Of a stretch of DNA of 64,000 nucleotides, positions 57,057 to 64,000 are shown piece by piece. The notes beneath the pieces are model-generated. The model saw only the letters and a program-made list of their open reading frames with translations, was not told where the DNA came from and searched no databases. Numbering within the stretch: position 1 is the first letter of the stretch; each line of letters starts with the position of its first letter. Made by a program: the position numbers and the translations under genes. This stretch comes from Pseudocercospora fijiensis CIRAD86 (taxonomy: Eukaryota > Ascomycota > Dothideomycetes > Mycosphaerellales > Mycosphaerellaceae), in the NCBI RefSeq assembly GCF_000340215.1, contig NW_006921551.1:206475-270474 (forward strand), read 5' to 3'.

Positions 57057-60000
57057 CTAATCCTTCTTAATCGTTTTTATTGTCCCTAGGACTCTTTTTA
57101 CGTTTTCTTCGAACTTCCCTTTTGTTAGGGGCTTAGTAAGGAAGTCCGCGAGTTAGTCCTTTGTCGGAATATACTTTATATCGACTAGCTTGTCCTCGAC
57201 TAGTTCTCGTACGTAATGTGCCGCTACGTCGATATGTTTCGTTCTAGAATGAAATTCCGGATTTCGTACTAAAGCGATAGCCGCCTTATTGTCCCCGTAG
57301 ATAATCGTAGGTTCTTTATAGTCGTCTTCCGTAAGGTATCCGACTTGCTCGAGGAAATTTCGGATCCAAATAGCTTCTTTTGCGGCGTAGGATAGCGCTA
57401 AGTATTCGGCTTCCGTAGTACTAGTCGTTACGGACCTTTGTAGTTTAGTAGACCAAGATATAGGTCCTCCGGCTAGTAGGGATATATATCCCATCGTTGA
57501 CTTCCTAGTTGAGTCCGCCGCGTAATCCGAATCGGTATAGATAACCGGTAGACGAGTAACTAGAGTACTCGTATTGTTTTCGTTCTTCGGGATAGGACTA
57601 TACTTTATATAGTAGTCCCGAGTGTTCCCTAGGTATCTAAGGCCGTAGATACCTCCGTCGTAGTGTCTCCTAGCCGGATTTACCGTAGATTGGCTTAGTC
57701 TCTGCGTTAGAAAAGATATATCCGGCCTCGTAGCTCGTACGGTCCAATTTAGTTTTCCGATAAGTCGTTGGTATCTCCGGACGTCTACTACCTCCTCGTC
57801 CTTTGTTATAGGTAGTAAATTCGTATATCCGTTTGCCGGAGTCGATACTCGGAAGGTTTCGTCTAGATCTAAGCCCTCTTCTCTAAGCGTATTTTCGATA
57901 TAGTGCCTTTGATCTAGTAGTATAGATCCGTCGGCCTCTCTCTCGATTCGTACGCCTAGTATAAACTTAGCGGGACCTAGATCCTTCATTTCGAACCTCT
58001 GTATAAGCCCGTCCTTTAGCGGTTTAACCTCCGCCTCTGTCTTCGCTAGTATAATAAGATCGTCGACGTACAACGCGACTATTAGCGTATAGTCGCTATT
58101 AACGAAGACCGATTGATCCGCGGGTATAGCGTAGAGGTCGTATTCTTCAAAGAAGGCCGTAATAGTCTTATTCCAAACCCGTCCGGATTGTTTTAGTCCC
58201 GGTACTCCTTTTAGGAGTTTAAGTACTTTATTAGTTCCGGGAACATCTAGGCCTTCCGGGATAGCTAGGTAGACTTCCTCCGTTAGTTCTCCTAGTAGGT
58301 AGGCACTTACTACGTCTATTTGGAATATAGCAAGTCCTTTACTAGCGGCGATAGCTAGGAGAAGGCGTAGGCTTTCGAGACGTATTACCGGAGAAAACGT
58401 CTCAAAGTAATCGATTCCGTAGCGTTGCGTAAAGCCCTTTCCTACTAATCTCGCCTTAAATTTATCGATTTGTCCGTTCGGTAGTATTTTTACTTTAAAA
58501 ACCCATTTCGGAGTAATAACGTTTGTTTGCCCTTTTCCGTCCTTCGGCTTAGGATAGTCGACAATCTCGTAGGTATTGTTAGCCGTTAAGGACTCGATGT
58601 GTTCTTTAATAGCGTCTTTCCACTGTCGGGAGTAAGGGCCGGTAATAGCCTCCGTATAGGTCTCGGGGGTAGGTATTTCGAAAGCCTTTCGATAGTCGAC
58701 TTTTAGAGCTGCTAGCCCTATTTCGTCCCTTAGTCTCTTAGGTGCTTTAGGGACCCTCGTAGACCTTCGTAGTTCCCCTTCGTTTAAATCCGTAGTAGTA
58801 GAAGCCGTAGGAGTAGTAGACCTTTCGTCGTCGTTTTTATTTAAACCGTCTTCTTCGTCTTGCGGTTTCGTAGTATTATCTTCGGCTTCGGAGTCTCCCT
58901 CTACTTCCTCTACTTCTCGAGACTCTCCTTTATCTAGGATATCGATATCTCCGTCGTCGTTGTCCGTAATAGGCCGTAGGGTAGGTAGCTCTTCTCCGGA
59001 TAGTAGGCTACTTCCCTTAGTCGATTCGTCGAATTTAACGCTAGTATAGATCCCGATAGCGTCCGTCTTAGGATTATAGATCCTATACTGTTTCGTAGAC
59101 TTCGTATATCCGACGAAGATTCCCGGGAATGCCGTCTTTTCTAGCTTGTCTTTCCTTTTCTCTTTAGGAATAAACGGATAGGCTAGGCAGCCGAATACCC
59201 GTAAGTGTTCTCCGCTAGGCTTTCTTCCGGTATAGAGCTCCTCGGGAGTTATATCTTTTCCTTTAATAGGTAGCCTATTATGTAAATAGGTAACCGTATA
59301 GGCCGCTTCGCCCCAAAATCGTTTAGGTAATCCGGACCCTTCTAAAGCTGCCCGTACCTTAGTTATAATAGTACGGTTTTGTCTCTCTGCTACTCCGTTT
59401 TGTTCCGGAGTATAGGGCGTCGTTGTTTCGATTCGTAGTCCCGAATAGGCCTTAAGAGCTTTAATAAGCTCCGGAGCGTTGTCGATTCTTACGGCCTTTA
59501 GTTTTCTCCCGGTTTCGAGTTCGGCCTCGTTTTTCCAAGCCTTAAAGGCTTCGTATACGTCGCTTCTATAGCGAGTAAGACGGATATCTAACCGTCTCGT
59601 AGCGTCGTCCGTAATCGTTAGTATATACCTGTTTCCTCCTAAGGTACTATACTTATACGGACCCCAAAAATCGATATATACCCTATCTAGGCAATAGTCT
59701 GCCTTTTCGGGTTCTTCTCGACTTTGTCGTCTATCGGACTTCGTAGTAATACAAGTCTCGCAAGACTTATTTAACGTCGAAAGCTCCGGGACTCCTAGTA
59801 GTACTTTATATACGTTTCGTTGTTTTTCGTCTCCCGGATGTCCTAGGCGTCGGTGCCAAAGTAGCGTAGTACCTTTAGTCGTAGTAGTAGCTATTCTCGA
59901 AGTCCCGATAGACTCGGATTCCTTTAGAACGTAGGACCTTCCGACGCGTACTCCTTTTGCTAGTTCTTCGTTTCCTCTTCGAAGTATAGCCCCTTCTTTA

Positions 60001-61109
60001 GTAAATAGAGTCGTAATACCTCGTTCCGAGAGTTGGCTTATCGAAAGCAGGTTATAACCGATCTCCGGTACGTATATAACGTCCGGAATCGTAGTCGGAA
60101 TTCCCTTAAACCGGACGAGGATTATACCGGATCCCGCGACCTTTATTGTTTTACCGTTCGCTAGAGTAACTTTTCCGGTTATTTCCTTATAGTCCGTAAA
60201 GTAGTTCTTGTCGTTAGACATATGTCTAGTGCATCCGGAGTCTAGGATCCAATCCCCCTTATTAGATAGTCGAGTCGTAGAATCGATAGCTGTCCAAGCC
60301 GCGATCTTTGATTCCTCCTTATTATTCTCTTGGATTTTTCCGTTCTTTTGGTCCCATTTATACTTCCTGCAGTCCCGTTTAAAGTGCCCGACCTTTTGGC
60401 AATAGTAACACGTCTTTCCTTTAGCTTTGTTAGGCGTATTAGTCGTATTGCCCTTCTTTCCGTTACCGGCCTTATCTTTCGCTGCTTCCTTAGTATATCG
60501 GGCTACTACTTCGTCGCCTTTAGAAGTAGTAATAGTATATTCAACGTCCCGTAGTCGCTGAACTAGTTCCTCGTAGGAAAGAGTAGATAAACCGGCCGCC
60601 TTTAAGGCGAATACGGTAGACGAATACTCTTCTCCTAAGGACGAAATAAGGACTGCCTTCTTAGAGGCCTCCGAGGGAACTTCGTCTTTATCCGCGGCCT
60701 TAATCTCGGATTGGATTTGCGTAAGAGCTGAAGCCGTAGTATCGATATCCTTAAGTGCTTTAAAGGAATAGAAACGGGAGAGTAGCGTCGAAACCCGTTC
60801 CTTTGTCGATACCTCGCTTACTTCCTTTATCTTATCGATTACCTCCTTAGTCGTACGTAGTCCTAGGAGGTGTATACGCTTATCCCCGGCCGTAGACTTA
60901 ATAAACGCAACCGCTTTTGCGTCTTCTTCTTTAGCCTCTCTTGCTTTAGCCGTATCTTGGCTTATAGATTCCGGTATACCGTACCTATACCTCCAAAGGC
61001 CTTGTCCGGATAGATAGTCTTAAATTAGATCGATCCAGATAGTATAATTCTCGGTAGTAAGTTGCGGAATTCCCTTTACCGCGCCGATAGTCGTCTCGGT
61101 AGTAGACAT
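57057..61109 (-). pseudogene. Copia-3 gag-pol polyprotein, two nonsense codons
   Basis: ATG at 61109 opens a frame that runs to TAG at 57057, 1,350 codons, with TAA at codon 30 (61020-61022) and codon 1319 (57153-57155). Both read naturally as CAA. Domains in order: UBN2-type gag; CCHC knuckle CYYCQKVGHFKRDC at about 234-247; protease LDSGCTRHM (Asp 290); pre-integrase LLWHRRLGHPG...CETC; and integrase with DFWGP (Asp about 480), RIDNAPE and EQNGVAERQNR. RT follows with FKARLVGKGFTQRYGIDYFE and YVDD (about 1014-1017). RNase H has TDSDYAADSTRKS, TTEAEYLAL and GDNKAAIALV. The open part 57153-60221 begins at an internal Met in the protease, not at the true start. Gag and pol share one frame, as in copia. 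Confidence 0.95.
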
Positions 61110-61361
61110 CTTTATCGTTAGATTTCTCGACTCGTAACGGTCGTATCGTTGATATTTTTAGATCGTTTGATTCGTATTAATCGGTTCTTTTCGCCTATGG
61201 ACCGGCGTCTATAGCGGAGCAATAACCGTTATCTTATTGTTGTTCGAAGTTGGTCGCTTTCTTCGATTTGCGGAGTGACGTCGGATAAGGTTTAACCTTG
61301 CGCAAGCGGGTTGCCTGATCGGGTAATTTCTCGAACTTTCTTGTTTCTTCACTTGCGTTCC

Positions 61362-61372
61362 GGGCTCATAAC
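61362..61372 (-). promoter_or_regulatory. Copia-3 primer-binding site (initiator tRNA-Met anticodon arm)
   Basis: On the element strand GTTATGAGCCC follows the 5' LTR directly. Its complement GGGCTCATAAC is the anticodon stem-loop of eukaryotic initiator tRNA-Met. Drosophila copia and yeast Ty5 use a half-tRNA-iMet cleaved in this loop as primer. Confidence 0.8.
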
Positions 61373-61561
61373 TGTTGTAGATAAGCGGTAAACCGATAGA
61401 ATTGCTTGCTATTCGAACAAAGGACTCACTAGCTACTTATATACCCTAGCGCCAAGAATCACAAGCTATTACTAAGCCGTAAGTGAATGACCTCGCAACT
61501 TCCTTCTCCTTCTCTTGCTTATAAATCCAACTAGACTCGTACATTCCCGAGTATTCTAACA
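61373..61561 (-). repeat. Copia-3 5' LTR
   Basis: 189 bp, identical to the 3' LTR. Followed by target duplication CTTCC. Confidence 0.95.
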
Positions 61562-61566
61562 CTTCC

Positions 61567-62671
61567 CCCTACTAAGCGAAGAGGAAGCAAGGACGTCTTT
61601 AACGCTATACTAGTCGTTATAGACCGATTTACTAAGGGTGCTCGCTATATTCCTGCTCGGAAGGATTAGACGGCTATTGATATAGCTAAAGCACTATAGA
61701 ACAACATCTTCTATAGCTATTAGGGGACCCCTAAGGGGATAGTCTCCGATAGGGGCTCGATATTCATATCGCACTATTAGAGCGAAATATACCTATAGCT
61801 AAGACTGAAGCATCGGCTATTAATAGCCTTCTATCTACAGACTAACGGTCAAACAGAGAGACAGAATGCTACCCTGCAGTAGTACCTACGTAGTTACATT
61901 AACGACAACCCTAAGGATTAGGTCAATCTCCTATAACTAGCCGAATTCGTGTATAACAACAGTATCCACTTATCTACTAAGGTGTTACCTTATTTCGCTA
62001 TAATAGGAAGCAACCCTGCGCTGCTATAAGACCCCCTATCGCTCGAGGCCGAGCGCAAGGAAAGGGAAGCGGGTTAACCTGAGACACTAGCGGCTATTAA
62101 GAGGGTTCAAAAGATGCGAGAAATTCACGCTAAGATAGCTAATAAACTAGCGAAGGCCTAGGCCTATTAGAAGGCCTACTATAACAAACACTACCTTCTA
62201 ATAACCTTCAAGCAAGGCGACATAGTTATACTTAGTACAAAGAATCTCCGCATCCGCAAACACCTATTACCCGATAGCAAAACAAGGCCTAAGCTCGCAC
62301 TAAGATACATTGGCCTATTCCGTATCCGAGAACCGAAGGGCATATAGGCCTACTAGTTATAGCTTCTACCCTATTACACTATCTATAATACCTTCTATAT
62401 ATCCCTCCTTAAGCTATACTATCAACGCGAAGGCGACGAAGCGCCTGCTAAGTTAGAAGAAGTCTTAGCTAATAGTAAAGAACTGTAGTCTATAGAACGT
62501 ATCCTATAGCACCGGACTAGGAAAGGCAAGAAGGAATACCTCCTAAGGTAGCAAGGCTATTCACCTAAATAGGACTCGTAGGAAGCTGAAGGTTCCTTTA
62601 AGGATATAACCGAGTTGTTAGATAAGTATTGGACTAGCGTAAAGAACAAGAAGAAGGCCAAAAGCTTATAA
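61567..62671 (+). pseudogene. Gypsy-1B integrase core and chromodomain
   Basis: Resumes exactly after the duplicated CTTCC with KRRGSKDVFNAILVVIDRFT. It continues GTPKGIVSDRGSIFIS (second Asp), TNGQTERQNATLQQYLR (Glu region) and RKHLLPDSKTRPKLALRYIG. The chromodomain region (IERIL*HRTRKGKKEYLLR, then QGYSPK) ends at TAA 62671. Joined with 54802-56823 it would be colinear with gypsy-1A pol. Confidence 0.92.
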
Positions 62672-63821
62672 TGTTACTATTAAGGCCTAGGACAATGCCA
62701 CCCCCGGGGTGCTATTAGCTAACCAATCAGAGGCCGGCAAACCAGGACAATAAGACTATACTAGGCGCGCTACGACGCGTCAATCAATCAATCGTATACT
62801 CTTTTAAGGGCTCCACCTCTTTACTAACGCGCCCTGCAGGTCCCCCTCTTGTTCCCTTATTCTATCGAGGCCTCGAGGCCTAGGCAATCGGCGAGGACGG
62901 CGCGGCCGGCGCGGCTATATTGGTAACAGTGTTGCGGAGTGTGCTTCTATTAAGAAAGGAAGGACACAGCTATATTAGTAACGGTATTGCGGAGTGTGTC
63001 GCTAGTTGAAGCGTCGCCGGTCGAAGAAGGGAATTAGAAGCAAGGTGAAGTTAGCGCTAAGACGGTTAGCGCCGCCATTGTCAACATTACTTGCTATTGC
63101 CGCTGCGCCGCAGGCACAACCTTACCTACACTACGAGCCTAAGGCACCTTTGATCAAAACTTTAATTAAAACTTTGAGGCCAAGTCAAAACTTTAAGCCG
63201 CCTAAAAGATTGAGCGACCAATAGACTAACTAAGGGCAAAACTATAGAGCTAAGCTAGCCGGGGTCGATCTTGCGGACAATAGGTTACTCCTCGATCTTT
63301 CTAACCCTTTAAGCGAGGCGAACCTTAACTACTGCACTTACAATAGCCTTCACCTATAGAAACTAGACGAGCTGTGTTTTTTCTGAAAAGTAAATAATAG
63401 CCCTCGTAATAACAAGAACAAACCCTCGGAAGCGGACAACCCTCGGAAGCGGACATTGCTAGGTCTTTTAAGAGTAGACGCAAAGAACTCGGTACGACAT
63501 TACTTAGAGCGGAGGCAGTGCTGCAATACCCCGTACACCTACCTATTGCAGTAGGGAAGGTGCGCTCGTGTTGTAATTAGTCGATAGTCCTCAATTCTTG
63601 TAGCCTTATGCCCCTTTACTTTATTGTATATAAGGATAGCGCAGTTGGAGTTGGACATTGTATTGTATTAGAGGTAAGGTTTAACATAGTTACATAATTA
63701 GGTGGTTGAGTGTTCAATTCAGCGCGGGCTAAGTAGCTTATTAGACTTGCTAAGTCAGCGGCAATAGAGGTCGTAGAACATAGACAGGCTACGAGGGCGC
63801 GGCCTTTGGAAGGGAAGCGTG
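62672..63821 (+). other. Long 3' untranslated region of gypsy-1B
   Basis: Homologous to 28458-29689 in gypsy-1A. Here a block containing GTTGCGGAGTGTG is duplicated with a 55-base spacing (62914-62943 and 62969-62998), which gypsy-1A has once. A 72-codon basic frame at 63006-63224 is open; its counterpart in gypsy-1A is broken by stops. Confidence 0.6.
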
Positions 63822-64000
63822 TGTTAGAGGCTACACGTAATTGGTATGTAACTAGCTCGAGTAAAGCTAGGGTCTTAATGCCTTAGGCAGGGCTTAGCGC
63901 TTAGCGTTAGGCCAACTGGCCTGCCTTCCTCCTTCTCCTCCTAGTTCTCTATCGAATACTACTTATACCCACCACCACCCTATCTACCTGCTGATATAAC
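63822..64000 (+). repeat. Gypsy-1B 3' LTR, cut by the window end
   Basis: TGTTAGAGGCTAC... matches the LTR at 50398 and contains ATCGAATACTA at 63951-63961. 179 of about 189 bases are present. Confidence 0.92.

Larger units (their letters stand above)
56824..61561 (-). mobile_element. Copia-3: young, nearly intact Ty1/copia element
   Basis: Two 189-bp LTRs (56824-57012 and 61373-61561) are identical by direct comparison. The target duplication is CTTCC at 56819-56823 and 61562-61566. Internally it has a polypurine tract, a primer site and one 1,350-codon gag-pol frame broken by only two stops. CpA and TpG are still common, in contrast to the host gypsy-1B copy. It is the most recent insertion in the window. 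Confidence 0.97.
50398..64000 (+). mobile_element. Gypsy-1B: second gypsy-1 copy with two nested insertions
   Basis: It starts with a 189-bp LTR and ends with the matching LTR at 63822, which runs off the window about 10 bases before its end. Internal sequence follows gypsy-1A throughout but is split at about 52943/54802 by an AT-rich insert and at 56823/61562 by copia-3. Without the insertions the element is about 7.0 kb, as gypsy-1A. The LTR lacks 9 bp near its 5' end relative to gypsy-1A (TGTTAGAGGCTA against TGTTAGGACTAAAGAGGTTA), so the copies belong to different subfamilies. Confidence 0.92.

Noticed and set aside
60208..60554. Plus-strand frames of 65 and 74 codons
   Set aside because: They lie opposite the copia-3 zinc knuckle and gag end and have no independent support.

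Overview
The window looks like a transposon-dense, gene-poor block from a filamentous ascomycete (Pezizomycotina). Three things point there: several generations of nested Ty3/gypsy and Ty1/copia retrotransposons; heavy C-to-T decay at CpA (TpG to TpA on the other strand), the signature of repeat-induced point mutation (RIP); and short GT...AG introns in the few undamaged genes. I cannot name the species. Most open reading frames here are relics: reading through TAG/TAA codons as former CAG/CAA/TGG restores long recognisable proteins.

Layout. 1-4.4 kb: a decayed copia element, apparently interrupted by a terminal-inverted-repeat transposon whose minus-strand gene is a gypsy-like integrase with a Cys-rich tail. 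4.4-9.5 kb: a very long decayed plus-strand ORF of unknown function with two low-complexity peptide repeats. 9.6-16.1 kb: a decayed DNA transposon with a Plavaka-type transposase, five 136-bp tandem repeats and a second minus-strand ORF. 16.2-20.5 kb: a complex tandem array with ~1 kb units. 20.5-22.7 kb: decayed sequence with a gag-like fragment. 22.7-29.9 kb: a complete but decayed chromodomain gypsy element (gypsy-1A). 29.9-33 kb: unknown and copia relics plus a small inverted repeat. 33-40 kb: a second gypsy element (gypsy-2) inserted in a solo LTR related to gypsy-1. 40.6-43.5 and 45.2-46.8 kb: two islands of ordinary base composition with three likely host genes, one abutting a broken ubiquitin fragment, separated by 1.8 kb of AT-rich minisatellite sequence bounded by inverted repeats. 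46.8-49.3 kb: copia and gypsy fragments. 50.4-64 kb: a second gypsy-1 copy (gypsy-1B), split by a 1.9 kb AT-rich insert and by a nearly intact young copia element (copia-3).

The element boundaries are well supported. Gypsy-1A, gypsy-2, copia-3 and the solo LTR each have a matching 5-bp target duplication (ACTTT, CTATA, CTTCC, AAAGA), which gives a relative order of insertion. Gypsy-1 carries an 11-nt match between its primer site and its own LTR, as in self-priming Tf1-type elements. Copia-3 has identical 189-bp LTRs and a primer site matching the anticodon arm of initiator tRNA-Met; only two nonsense codons, both CAA to TAA, break its polyprotein.

No rRNA gene, functional tRNA gene or CRISPR array was seen. 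The strongest candidates for unusual biology are the self-priming gypsy family, the antisense coding stretch at the 3' end of gypsy-2, the ubiquitin-derived sequence fused in frame to an unknown gene, and the unidentified 1,500-codon relic at 4.4-9.5 kb.
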